64,000 bases of DNA from Opitutia bacterium UBA953 (GTDB lineage Bacteria; Verrucomicrobiota; Verrucomicrobiia; Opitutales; UBA953): NCBI GenBank assembly GCA_002293125.1, contig DBCR01000067.1, positions 220-64,219 of the forward strand. The letters run 5' to 3'. Position 1 is the stretch's first letter; each line of letters begins with the position of its first letter. A program made the position numbers and the translations under genes. The notes beneath the pieces were generated by a model. It did not search any database. It had not been told where the DNA came from and saw only the letters and a program-made list of their open reading frames with translations. Below are positions 20,104 to 28,530 of the stretch, piece by piece.

Positions 20104-21201
20104 ATGTCGGCCGAGACCGTCACCGTCGAACTAGGCCAGCGCTCCTACCCCGTCCGCATCGGGGCCGGGATGTGCCAGGAAGCCTTGGCCGTGGCCGAAC
20201 GCCGCGTGGCCGCCGGACAAAAGTGCGTGGCGATCACCTCCCCCGGAGTCGCGGCCGCCCAATCCGGCTTCGCCGCGCAACTTGCCCGTCTCATGCCCGT
20301 GCTCGCGACGGCGTCGGATGGCGAGACAGCCAAGTCGGCCGCCGAACTCGCGCGCGTCTGGGATTTCCTCGCCGCCAACGGCGTTGCCCGCGATGGCGCG
20401 GTCTTCGCGCTCGGTGGTGGCGTCGTCGGCGACCTCGCCGGTTTCGCGGCGGCCTCCTACCAGCGCGGCGTCGATTTCTACCAGATTCCCACGACCCTGC
20501 TCGCGATGGTCGACAGCTCCGTCGGCGGCAAGACCGGCATCAACCTCGCCGCGGGCAAGAACCTGGTCGGCAACTTTCACCAGCCTACGGCCGTCTTCGC
20601 CGACACCGACCTGCTGGCCACCCTGCCACCGCGCGAGTTCGCCGCGGGCATGGCTGAGGTCATCAAGCACGGCATCATCGCCGACGCCGACCTCTTCGGT
20701 CTCCTGGAGCAGAACTCGCCGCTCGCCTGGAATCATCCGCTTCTGCCGAGCGTGATCCGCCGCTGCGTCGAGATCAAGGCCGGGGTCGTCGCTGGCGACG
20801 AACGTGAGACCAGCGCCCAAGGCGGACGCGCGCTCCTCAACCTTGGACATACTTTCGGTCACGCCATCGAGGCCACCGCCGGCTACGGTACGTATCTGCA
20901 TGGTGAAGCCGTCGCGATTGGCCTCGTGATGGCCGCCCGCCTTTCGGCCGAGCTCAGGCATTGCACCGCCGCCCAAGCCGAACAGGTCGAGGCGACGCTC
21001 AAGCTGCACGCCCTGCCCACCGCGCTGCGTACGCCGCTGCCGCTCGAACCCATGCTCGCCGCGATGCGTCGCGACAAGAAGGTCCGCGGCGGCAAGCTAC
21101 GCTTCGTCCTGCAGGACGGCATCGGCGCGGCCTGTACGTCGGATTCCGTGCCGGAAGAAGCCGCGGTCCGCGCGCTGCTGGCGGGCGGCGCCTCCCGCTG
21201 A
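20104..21201 (+). CDS. aroB: 3-dehydroquinate synthase
   Basis: AroB converts DAHP to 3-dehydroquinate, the second shikimate step, using NAD+ and a divalent metal. The 365-residue protein shows the NAD-binding GGGVVGDLAGFAA, TTLLAMVDSSVGGKTGIN, FHQP, the metal-binding Glu in AEVIKHGII, and histidines in NLGHTFGHAIE and HGEAVAIG. Length and motif order are typical. CTTGCCA lies 35 bases before the ATG, so it may have its own promoter rather than depending on ftsY. Confidence 0.96.
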   Translation: MSAETVTVELGQRSYPVRIGAGMCQEALAVAERRVAAGQKCVAITSPGVAAAQSGFAAQLARLMPVLATASDGETAKSAAELARVWDFLAANGVARDGAVFALGGGVVGDLAGFAAASYQRGVDFYQIPTTLLAMVDSSVGGKTGINLAAGKNLVGNFHQPTAVFADTDLLATLPPREFAAGMAEVIKHGIIADADLFGLLEQNSPLAWNHPLLPSVIRRCVEIKAGVVAGDERETSAQGGRALLNLGHTFGHAIEATAGYGTYLHGEAVAIGLVMAARLSAELRHCTAAQAEQVEATLKLHALPTALRTPLPLEPMLAAMRRDKKVRGGKLRFVLQDGIGAACTSDSVPEEAAVRALLAGGASR

Positions 21202-21212
21202 GTTCCGTCCGC

Positions 21213-21241
21213 TTGACCCTGCGGTTGGGTTGGCTTTGGAT
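21213..21241 (+). promoter_or_regulatory. Candidate promoter TTGACC-N17-TTGGAT
   Basis: TTGACC (21213-21218) and TTGGAT (21236-21241) are separated by 17 bases. The -10 box ends five bases before the ATG at 21247, so if this is the promoter the transcript has almost no leader. Confidence 0.4.
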
Positions 21242-21246
21242 ACGGC

Positions 21247-22149
21247 ATGATCCGCCTCCTCTGCGTCTGCCTGCTGACGGCCGCCGTCAGCCTGCGTGCC
21301 GCCGAGACGCCTGAACCTGGCCAGACCTATTTCGGTCGTAATCGGTACATCGAGTATATCGCCGGCAGCCTGCCCTTCGTCCTATCGGCCGCACATGGCG
21401 GCCGCGATAAGCCCGAGGAACTTCCGGATCGCGCGAAAGGAACCTTCGCGTTCGACACTAATACGCAGGAACTCGCCCGCGCCATCGACGACGAGTTCGT
21501 CGCGCGCACCGGCCAGCACCCGCATGTGGTCATCTGCCGCGTCACGCGTCGCAAGATTGATTGCAATCGTGAGATCGTCGAAGGTGCGGCCGGCCATCCG
21601 CTGACCGAACAGACGTGGAAGGATTTCCAAGGCTTCATCCGGACCGCGCAGAAGGCCGTCGTCGCGAAGCACGGCAAGGGCTTCTACATCGATCTGCACG
21701 GCCACGGCCACGCCGATGCCCGCCTTGAGCTCGGCTATGCGCACGACCGCCAAGAGCTCGGCCTGCCGGACGCCGAACTCGCCAAGCCGGAGTTCATCAA
21801 GAAAGGCACGCTGCGGTTCTTCGCGCTGAAGAATCCTTCCGCCTACCCCGCGCTCCTGCATGGCCCGCAGAGTTTCGGCGCCTTGATGGAGAACGCCGGC
21901 TTCCCCTCCACGCCGAGCCTCGGCAAGCCCGTCCCCGGCGAACCCTACTTCAATGGCGGCTACAACGTCCGCACCCACACCGCACCCGGCACCGGCTTCG
22001 CGGGGTTGCAGATCGAGAGCCACTCCAAGGGCGTGCGCGACACCGACGCCAGCCGGCGCAAGTTCGCGGCGGCCTTGGTCGACCAGCTCGCGACCTACCT
22101 TGACGCCCAGATGGGCCTCAAGTTGCCGCTGAAGCCAAAGGCCCGGTAG
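21247..22149 (+). CDS. Exported N-formylglutamate amidohydrolase-like protein
   Basis: The 300-residue protein has a signal peptide (cleavage near LRAAE) and the features of the N-formylglutamate amidohydrolase fold. These are LSAAHGGRDKPEELPDR near the N-terminus (metal-binding His region), RVTRRKIDCNREI, and a metal-binding IDLHGHGHADARLELGY segment. The family hydrolyses formyl- or acyl-amino acids, and secreted members are often unassigned. Export suggests action on an external or cell-wall-derived amide, which is inference. It ends three bases before the convergent lipoprotein gene. Confidence 0.75.
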   Translation: MIRLLCVCLLTAAVSLRAAETPEPGQTYFGRNRYIEYIAGSLPFVLSAAHGGRDKPEELPDRAKGTFAFDTNTQELARAIDDEFVARTGQHPHVVICRVTRRKIDCNREIVEGAAGHPLTEQTWKDFQGFIRTAQKAVVAKHGKGFYIDLHGHGHADARLELGYAHDRQELGLPDAELAKPEFIKKGTLRFFALKNPSAYPALLHGPQSFGALMENAGFPSTPSLGKPVPGEPYFNGGYNVRTHTAPGTGFAGLQIESHSKGVRDTDASRRKFAAALVDQLATYLDAQMGLKLPLKPKAR

Positions 22150-22152
22150 GCC

Positions 22153-22383
22153 TTACTGCTGAGGACCCACGGCCGGCTTAGCCGCGCGCCAGTCGCCCTT
22201 GAGCAGACGCTCGTCGTTCTTCTCGTTGGCCGAGCGCACGCGGTCCTCGAGTGAGCCTTGGCCGGCCGCCTGACCCGAGACGGCCGCGGCGGCGGGCGTC
22301 TTCTCGGTGACGAACGAACGATCGCCCAGCGGGCTGGCACAGCCGGCGAGCAGGAGGAGGGAGAGCAAGGACAGGGTCTTCAT
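22153..22383 (-). CDS. Small lipoprotein
   Basis: This 76-residue protein has a lipoprotein signal peptide with lipobox LLAGC (cysteine at about residue 15), then an alanine- and charge-rich mature part ending near KPAVGPQQ. The ATG at 22383 was chosen because only it gives a signal peptide; the open frame extends upstream into the mutase gene without meaning. It starts seven bases after the phosphohexomutase stop and is probably co-transcribed. Function is unknown. Confidence 0.7.
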   Translation of the reverse strand: MKTLSLLSLLLLAGCASPLGDRSFVTEKTPAAAAVSGQAAGQGSLEDRVRSANEKNDERLLKGDWRAAKPAVGPQQ

Positions 22384-22390
22384 GATAAGG

Positions 22391-24331
22391 TCATTTGGCG
22401 CGACGCTTGGCGTCGGCTTCGAGCCAGGCGCGCAGCGCGAGGGCGGACTTCCGCGCGCGTTCGCGGGCGGCGGCGAGGTCGTCGGCATCGGCGACCTCGG
22501 CCTTCGTGAACGAATAGAACTTCACCTTGGGCTCCGTGCCGGAAGCGCGGACGGCGATGCGGCGGCCGTCGGCCAGCTCGGCGAGGATAAACTCCTCGGG
22601 CGGCACGCGTTCGCCTTCCGCATCGAGCACCTTATCGCGCTCGTAATCCGTGACGCGGACGACCTTGGAGCCGTCGATGACGGCCGGCGGCGTGGCGCGC
22701 CAGGAGGCGACGATGCGGCGGATGCAGGCGGCGCCCTCAGCGCCTTCGAACGAAAGGTTCAGGAGATCCTCGTGGTGGGCTCCGTAGCTGAGGTGCAGCA
22801 CATCGAGCGCGTCGAGGAGCGTGCGGCCGCGGGAGCGGAGCAGCGCGGCGAACTCGCAGAGCATGACCACCGTGGCGTTGGCATCCTTGTCGCGGACGGC
22901 GTCGTCCGCGAGGTAGCCGTAGCTTTCCTCGGCGCCGAGCAAGAAGAGCGTGGAGTGGCGCAGCGCCAGCGGGGCGCGACGACGGAGCGGAAGCGCGGCG
23001 GCATCGGGGCCGGCGCCTTCGGTCAGGCGGCGGTGCCAGTTCTCGAGCTTGCGGGCGATCCACTTGAAACCGACGAGGGTCTCGACACAGCGGATGCCAT
23101 GGCGGGCGCAGATCGCGGCGACCAGCGGCGTCGTCACCAGCGATTTCACCACGGCGGCGTTCGGCGAACCAGCTTCGGGCAGGATCCCGGCGTCCTTCAG
23201 GGAGGAGAGGCGGAATTCGGTCAGGAGGGCGGCGACTTCGTTGCCATTGAGCAGGCGATGTCCACCCGCGGGCAGCGGGCAGGCCACGCCGACGCGGTCG
23301 GAATCGGGGTCGGTCGCGAGAATGAGGTCGGCGCCAATCTCGTCGGCGAGCTTCAGCGCCAACGCGAAGGTGCTGGCATTCTCCGGATTCGGGGAAGCGA
23401 CGGTCGGGAAGCGGCCGTCGTGCTCGCGCTGCTCCTCGACGACGTGCGGGTCGATGCCGACACGGCGGAGGGCGGGCACGACCATGACGTCGCCGGTGCC
23501 ATGAACATTCGTGAAGACGACCTTCGGCGTGTGGCGCGAAATGACCTCGGGGTCGAGGACGACGCCGGCGAGGCGGGCGAGATAGGCGTCTTCGGCGGCG
23601 GCGGGCACGGTGAGCACGCGGGCCAGATTCGTCTCGAGGTAGGGAGCGACATCGGCGGGGCCTAGTTTGGCGACTTCGGCGACAATCGTGGCATCATGCG
23701 GAGGAAGCACCTGCCCGCCGTCGCCGAGGCAGCACTTGAAGCCGTTATCATACGAAGGATTATGACTCGCGGTGATGACTACGCCGGCATGGGCGCCGAG
23801 ATGACGGACCGTGAAACTTAGCTGGGGGGTCGAGCGGGCGCCGACGAAGAGATAGGCTTCGCCGCCGAGCTCGCTCCAGGCACCGGCGATGAGCTCGGCG
23901 AAGTGACGGGAGAAATGGCGGACGTCGTGCGCGACGACGAGGCGGGCCCCGGGCTGGGTCGCCGAGACATGCTTCCAGAGTCCGATGACCGCGCGAAGGA
24001 CGTTGATGTCGTTAAGGCAGGCCGAGCCGATGGCGGCGCGGACCGGGAGCCCCTGGGAGTCGAGCTCGTTGGCGGCCGAGACGCGGCCGACGGTGCGACC
24101 GCGCATGCCGCCCGTCCCGAAAGCGATACCCTTGTAGAAACGGTCCTCGATCTCCGGCCAGGCGCCGCGGTCGCAAAGATCTTTCAGGGAGTCGATGGCG
24201 GCGGCCGGCAGGGCGCCGGAGCGGAGCCAATCCCCGGCGTTGGCCAAGCTGGAGGCGGAAACCTGCCCCTTACCCTGGGCGGCTTGAAGAAGCGAAAGAA
24301 CGGCGGCGGAAGCGCTCATGAGTCCACCCAT
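22391..24331 (-). CDS. Alpha-D-phosphohexomutase (phosphoglucomutase/phosphomannomutase type)
   Basis: The enzyme interconverts hexose 1- and 6-phosphates through a phosphoserine. The 646-residue product has the active-site loop TASHNPSYDNGFK with its serine, the metal-binding DPDSDRVG, the sugar-specificity loop GAEESYGYL and the phosphate-binding ASGTEPKVKFY. The length above 600 and the GGMRGRTV N-terminus fit the long PgcA/phosphomannomutase branch. A GGGAGG sequence six bases before the ATG at 24331 supports that start over an internal ATG at 24319. Substrate choice between glucose and mannose cannot be settled here. Confidence 0.92.
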   Translation of the reverse strand: MGGLMSASAAVLSLLQAAQGKGQVSASSLANAGDWLRSGALPAAAIDSLKDLCDRGAWPEIEDRFYKGIAFGTGGMRGRTVGRVSAANELDSQGLPVRAAIGSACLNDINVLRAVIGLWKHVSATQPGARLVVAHDVRHFSRHFAELIAGAWSELGGEAYLFVGARSTPQLSFTVRHLGAHAGVVITASHNPSYDNGFKCCLGDGGQVLPPHDATIVAEVAKLGPADVAPYLETNLARVLTVPAAAEDAYLARLAGVVLDPEVISRHTPKVVFTNVHGTGDVMVVPALRRVGIDPHVVEEQREHDGRFPTVASPNPENASTFALALKLADEIGADLILATDPDSDRVGVACPLPAGGHRLLNGNEVAALLTEFRLSSLKDAGILPEAGSPNAAVVKSLVTTPLVAAICARHGIRCVETLVGFKWIARKLENWHRRLTEGAGPDAAALPLRRRAPLALRHSTLFLLGAEESYGYLADDAVRDKDANATVVMLCEFAALLRSRGRTLLDALDVLHLSYGAHHEDLLNLSFEGAEGAACIRRIVASWRATPPAVIDGSKVVRVTDYERDKVLDAEGERVPPEEFILAELADGRRIAVRASGTEPKVKFYSFTKAEVADADDLAAARERARKSALALRAWLEADAKRRAK

Positions 24332-24408
24332 ACTTACCCTCCCGGGGGCGGGGACAAGCCCGTAGCGGGGGTTGACACAAACGGTCCTTTGCCAAGGGTT
24401 GACCCCCC

Positions 24409-25131
24409 ATGCCTGACGACCGTTCCAACAAGCAGCCCCCGGCTGGCGACGACCGTAATCTCGTCGTCGTCGACGAGGATTTCGTGAATGCGGACACCGA
24501 AGACCGCCTTTGGCTCTTCTGGGAACGTAACAAGGATGTCATCGTCAAGGGCACTTTCGGTCTCGTCGTGGGCATCTTGGCCTTCCTCGCCTATTTCTTC
24601 TGGAACGAAAGCCGCCGCGAAGAGCTCGGCGAAGAATTCACCGCCTGTCAGGACGAAGCCGCCCGCCGTTCCTTCGCTTCACGCCACCCGGGTGAAGCCC
24701 TCGCCGTCGTCGCCATGACCGACGTCGCCGACGACCAGAAGAAAGCCGGCAAGTTCGCCGAGGCCGCCAAGGCTTACGACGAAGCGTCCCGCCTCGCCGG
24801 CCTCGCTGGCAAAGCGCCGGCCATCACCGCGCTCGGTACCCGTGCCCGTCTCTACGCCGCCCTCTGTCGCCTTGAAGCCGGCGAAGCTGGCGCGGACAAG
24901 GCGATCGCCGCCGTCGCCGATGACGTGAACGCCCCCGAGACCCTCCGCGGCTTCGCCATGCTGACTCTCGCCAACATTGCCGTCGCCAAGGGCGACACCG
25001 CCGAAGCGACCAAGTGGCTCAACGCGATGGACAAGAAGCTCCGTGCCGGGCACGTCTGGAAGTCCGACAAGGAAGCGCTCGTGCAGTCTGAACCGTCGCT
25101 CGTCGCACCGGCCGCGCCGGCCGCCAAGTAA
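24409..25131 (+). CDS. Single-pass membrane protein with a TPR-like domain (YfgM-like)
   Basis: The 240-residue protein has a charged cytoplasmic N-terminus (1-44), one transmembrane helix (about 47-67, GLVVGILAFLAYFFW) and an extracytoplasmic alanine-rich helical domain with TPR-like periodicity (for example KFAEAAKAYDEASRLAG). This is the layout of YfgM/TPR_21 proteins, which assist the Sec translocon or periplasmic chaperones. The assignment is by architecture only. It stands upstream of the GldAFG-like transporter genes with a 134-base gap. Confidence 0.65.
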   Translation: MPDDRSNKQPPAGDDRNLVVVDEDFVNADTEDRLWLFWERNKDVIVKGTFGLVVGILAFLAYFFWNESRREELGEEFTACQDEAARRSFASRHPGEALAVVAMTDVADDQKKAGKFAEAAKAYDEASRLAGLAGKAPAITALGTRARLYAALCRLEAGEAGADKAIAAVADDVNAPETLRGFAMLTLANIAVAKGDTAEATKWLNAMDKKLRAGHVWKSDKEALVQSEPSLVAPAAPAAK

Positions 25132-25265
25132 TCCACCCGGCACCGGCTCCCCGCGGGGTCGACGAGTCCTATTCTCCTTGCCAATAAAGGTCGTTCGGCG
25201 TGTCTTTCATTGACCCGTTCGCATGGTGCCGACGAGTCGTAACCCATCCTCCCGGAGCCCGACAC

Positions 25266-26252
25266 ATGAACGAAGCAGCGCCCCTCCCGGAAGCCGCCGT
25301 CGTGGCGGAAAAGCTGACTAAGCGCTATGGCTCCCTGACCGCGGTGGAAGACCTAAGCTTCTCCGTGGCACCGGGCGAGATCGTCGGCTTCCTGGGCCCG
25401 AATGGCGCCGGCAAGTCGACCACGATGCGGATTCTTTCGGGCACGATGTCCGGGACCTCCGGCCGTGCCACTATCTGGGGCGTCTCCGTGGCCCTCAACC
25501 CGGCTGGCGCCAAGCGGCACCTGGCCTACATGCCGGAGAATAACCCGCTTCCCGAAGACATGCGCGTCGAAGAGTACCTCACGCTCAGGGCCCGCCTCAA
25601 GGACGTCGACCCCTCCCGGGTCAGCGAGCGCGTCCGTAAGGTCATGGATGACTGCGACCTCACCCGCCGCGCCTCCGGCCGGCTCATCGGACAGCTCTCG
25701 AAGGGTTTCCGTCAGCGGGTCGGTATCGCCGACGCATTGCTCGCCGAACCGCGCGTCGTCATCCTCGACGAGCCGACCATCGGCCTGGATCCCCATCAGA
25801 TCCTCGGTATCCGCGACCTCATCCGCTCGTTGCGCGGCAAGATGGCCGTACTTATCTCGAGCCATATCCTCCATGAGGTCGAGCAGGTGTGCGACAAGGT
25901 CGTCATCATCAATCGCGGCCGCCTCGTCGCGCAGGGCCGCACGGAAGACCTCCGCCGTGAGCTCCTTCCAGAAATCAGCTTCACCCTCGTGACGCGCGCC
26001 GACGAAGGCACGCTGCTCGCCGCCTGTCGGAAGATCGAACCGGCGGTGTTCGTGACCGCCCTGCCCTCCGCTGATGGCTGGAACTCCTTCCGTATCAGCC
26101 TGCCTACGGGTTCCCCCGCCCGCGAGACGCTCGCCGGCGCGCTCATCACGGCTGGCATCAGCCTCCGCGAGATCGCCGAAGATCGCTTCGGCCTCGAGGA
26201 TATCTTCCTTGCCGCCACGCGGCGCACCCCGGGAGACTCACGTCGTTCCTGA
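25266..26252 (+). CDS. ABC transporter ATP-binding protein, GldA-like
   Basis: The 328-residue subunit has Walker A (GPNGAGKST), the signature LSKGFRQRVGIADAL, Walker B (VVILDEPTIGLDP) and the switch His (ISSHILHEV), plus a C-terminal extension of about 100 residues. This matches the CcmA/GldA class that pairs with ABC-2 permeases. The ATG at 25266 has CCCGGAG upstream and starts just before the conserved core; an upstream in-frame GTG at 25200 adds 22 non-conserved residues. The next gene overlaps by one base (TGATG). In Flavobacterium GldAFG is linked to gliding, but most carriers do not glide. Confidence 0.9.
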   Translation: MNEAAPLPEAAVVAEKLTKRYGSLTAVEDLSFSVAPGEIVGFLGPNGAGKSTTMRILSGTMSGTSGRATIWGVSVALNPAGAKRHLAYMPENNPLPEDMRVEEYLTLRARLKDVDPSRVSERVRKVMDDCDLTRRASGRLIGQLSKGFRQRVGIADALLAEPRVVILDEPTIGLDPHQILGIRDLIRSLRGKMAVLISSHILHEVEQVCDKVVIINRGRLVAQGRTEDLRRELLPEISFTLVTRADEGTLLAACRKIEPAVFVTALPSADGWNSFRISLPTGSPARETLAGALITAGISLREIAEDRFGLEDIFLAATRRTPGDSRRS

Positions 26253-27013
26253 TGCGCCACTTCCGCACCTTGCTCGCGCACGAACTGCGCTCCGCCGCGC
26301 TCTCCTGGAACACCTGGGCGGCGGGCGGACTGTTCCTGGCGCTCATGGGGGGCATCCATTTCTTCGCTCTCATCGAAGCCAGCCGCGCGCCGAGTGACCG
26401 CACGCCCGTCGAGTCCACGCTCTGGTTCTTCTGGCTGCCGCTGCTGTGCGTGCTGCCGCTGCTCACCATGCGCACCTTCGCCGAAGAGCGCCGCTCGGGC
26501 ACCTTGGCCGCGCTGCTTACCACGCCGGCGAGCGCCACCGCGGTCGTGTGGGCAAAGTTCCTGTCGACGTGGATCGTGTGGGTCGTCTTCTGGCTCCTGT
26601 TCACCCTCTTCCCTTTCTTCACCGTCCAACGCCTCGGCACGCCCGGCGACGCACGCCTGGGCGACCCTTCGATCCTTTGGGGCGGACTCTGCTTCATCGC
26701 CGTCAGCGGCCTGCTGCACGTCGCCATCGGTATCCTGTGCAGCTGTGTCACGCGCTCGTCGGCGCTCGCCGCCCTCCTCGCGTTCATCTGCCTGCTGGCC
26801 ATGACCGCCGCGGGCGGTGCGATGGAATCGCTCCCGATCGAAAGCTGGGAATGGCTTGGCTGGCTGCGTGAACCCGCGGCGCACCTGCGCACCTTTGGCC
26901 ACCTACAGGATTTTGCGGCCGGGATCCTGGATTCTCGTCCGATCGTGCTGTACGGGACCGGCACCCTGCTCTGCCTAGGTTTGGCGGTATTGTCCGTGGA
27001 GGGACAAGAGTGA
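26252..27013 (+). CDS. ABC-2 type permease, GldF-like
   Basis: The 253-residue protein has six hydrophobic segments typical of ABC-2 permeases and contains MRTFAEERRSGTLAALLTTPAS, the conserved amphipathic coupling helix after the second membrane span. It overlaps the ATPase gene by one base and is followed after one base by the GldG-like gene. It should form the membrane channel of the transporter. The exported substrate is unknown. Confidence 0.88.
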   Translation: MRHFRTLLAHELRSAALSWNTWAAGGLFLALMGGIHFFALIEASRAPSDRTPVESTLWFFWLPLLCVLPLLTMRTFAEERRSGTLAALLTTPASATAVVWAKFLSTWIVWVVFWLLFTLFPFFTVQRLGTPGDARLGDPSILWGGLCFIAVSGLLHVAIGILCSCVTRSSALAALLAFICLLAMTAAGGAMESLPIESWEWLGWLREPAAHLRTFGHLQDFAAGILDSRPIVLYGTGTLLCLGLAVLSVEGQE

Positions 27014-27014
27014 G

Positions 27015-28523
27015 ATGGCTCCCCTCCGCGACGATTTCGGTTCCGTCCGGCCCATCCGCCGGCTCAACCGCCTGACGCAGGCCCTGCTCGCGATCGCGCT
27101 CGCTCTGGTCGTGAACTTCCTCGCTTCACTACCGGAGTTCCGTCTCCGCCAGGACATCACCTCGGACCGTCGTCACTCGCTTGCCCCCGAATCGGCTGAG
27201 ACCGTCCGGGCCGCCGGGCGCCGCAGCCCGGTCGGCGTCGGTCGCAACCAAGGCTGGGTGAAGGCGGTATTGGTCACCAACGACTCGTCCGAGCCTGCGC
27301 AGGTCGTGCGCTCTCGACTGCTGAAGCTCCTCGACTCCTATGTCGTTGAATCGGGCCGCGGCGGTCCCGCTTGGTTCGCCATCGAACTCGCGGGCGCCGG
27401 GCGTAACGCCCCGCTTCTCTCCGAACTCGCGGCGCGCCATGGCGCCCCTGATGCTTCCATCGCGCTCATCTTGAGCTGCGGCCCGCGCGCCAAATATATC
27501 AGCTACCGCGAACTCGTGACCAAGGAAGGCGGCTTTCGGGGCGAAGAGGCCGTGACCGCCGCGCTCATCGAGGTGACCGAAGATAAGGCCGCCATCTGCT
27601 ACGTCACCATGGGCCACGGCGAGCTCGGCATCGAGGACGCGCTCCCGGAACGCGGGATGTCCCTGCTCTCCCGCCAACTGCGCAACCGTAACTTCGAGGT
27701 CCGCCAGCTGAACCTCGCCACGGTCGCCGAAGTACCGCGGGACGCGGCGATGGTGCTCATCGCCGGACCGACCACGCCCTTCTCCGCCTCCGAGAACGCA
27801 CGCCTGAAGAACTATCTTTACGAACGCAACGGCCGCGTCCTCGCGATGCTCGACCCAGGTCGGGAGCATGGCCTTGAGCCGACGCTGGCGGACTGGGCGA
27901 TCTTCTCGCCCGACGCCGAACTCCAAGAGCCTGACCCGGCGCGCCGCACGACCGACGGCGACATCGCCCTGATCCGCCTCGAGGAGAAGGAGCACCCGCT
28001 CACCAAGGTCCTCAAGGAACAAAACCTCCCGCTCATCGCCTCGCGGATTCGGCCGGCGCGCTTCGACGAAGGGAGCGCCCCGGATAGCACGCTCGGAGTC
28101 TGGCAACTCGTCTTCTCCTCCGACGCCGCCTGGGGCGAAACCGACCTCGTCCGACGACCGGTGAGATTCGACCCAGACCGCGACCAGGCTGGTCCCGTCT
28201 GCCTCGCCGCCGCCGCCGAGCGCGCCACCGGCATCCGTAAGGGCGTAGGCGGCATGGGTGGCCGTCTTGTCGTCATCGGCACCTCCCAAATCGCCGCTAA
28301 TCAACGCCTGAACCGCGGAGGTAACCGCGCCTTCGTCACGCAGTGTGCTGCCTGGCTCACCGACCGCGACCGAGCGATCTCCCTGCCGGCCCGCGCCGAG
28401 GGCGAATATCAGCTCAACGCCACCGCGTCCGACTTCTGGGCCTTGGCCCTCCGTTTCTCCCTGATTCCGCTGGCCATCCTCGCAGTGGGGCTTGCGGTTT
28501 CCGTGTGGCGACGCAGAAGTTGA
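27015..28523 (+). CDS. GldG-like ABC transporter auxiliary protein
   Basis: The 502-residue protein has a transmembrane helix near the N-terminus (about 18-38), a large extracytoplasmic domain of the ABC-type uncharacterised family (DUF7088/GldG) and a C-terminal membrane helix followed by a short basic tail (VWRRRS). Recognisable segments are RQDITSDRRHSLAPE, usual after the first helix, and VLIAGPTTPFSASENARLKNYL in the middle. It is the third component of the GldAFG set. The DUF4340 gene begins seven bases later. Confidence 0.85.
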   Translation: MAPLRDDFGSVRPIRRLNRLTQALLAIALALVVNFLASLPEFRLRQDITSDRRHSLAPESAETVRAAGRRSPVGVGRNQGWVKAVLVTNDSSEPAQVVRSRLLKLLDSYVVESGRGGPAWFAIELAGAGRNAPLLSELAARHGAPDASIALILSCGPRAKYISYRELVTKEGGFRGEEAVTAALIEVTEDKAAICYVTMGHGELGIEDALPERGMSLLSRQLRNRNFEVRQLNLATVAEVPRDAAMVLIAGPTTPFSASENARLKNYLYERNGRVLAMLDPGREHGLEPTLADWAIFSPDAELQEPDPARRTTDGDIALIRLEEKEHPLTKVLKEQNLPLIASRIRPARFDEGSAPDSTLGVWQLVFSSDAAWGETDLVRRPVRFDPDRDQAGPVCLAAAAERATGIRKGVGGMGGRLVVIGTSQIAANQRLNRGGNRAFVTQCAAWLTDRDRAISLPARAEGEYQLNATASDFWALALRFSLIPLAILAVGLAVSVWRRRS

Positions 28524-28530
28524 CGTGCCT

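Noticed and set aside
24369..24404. Direct repeat GGGTTGAC twice ahead of the 24409 gene as a regulator site
   Set aside because: Eight bases in a GC-rich gap with one copy acting as a plausible -35; not enough to claim an operator.
25200..25266. Upstream GTG start for the GldA-like ATPase
   Set aside because: It would add 22 residues with no conservation; the ATG at 25266 has a CCCGGAG ribosome-binding site and gives the standard N-terminus.
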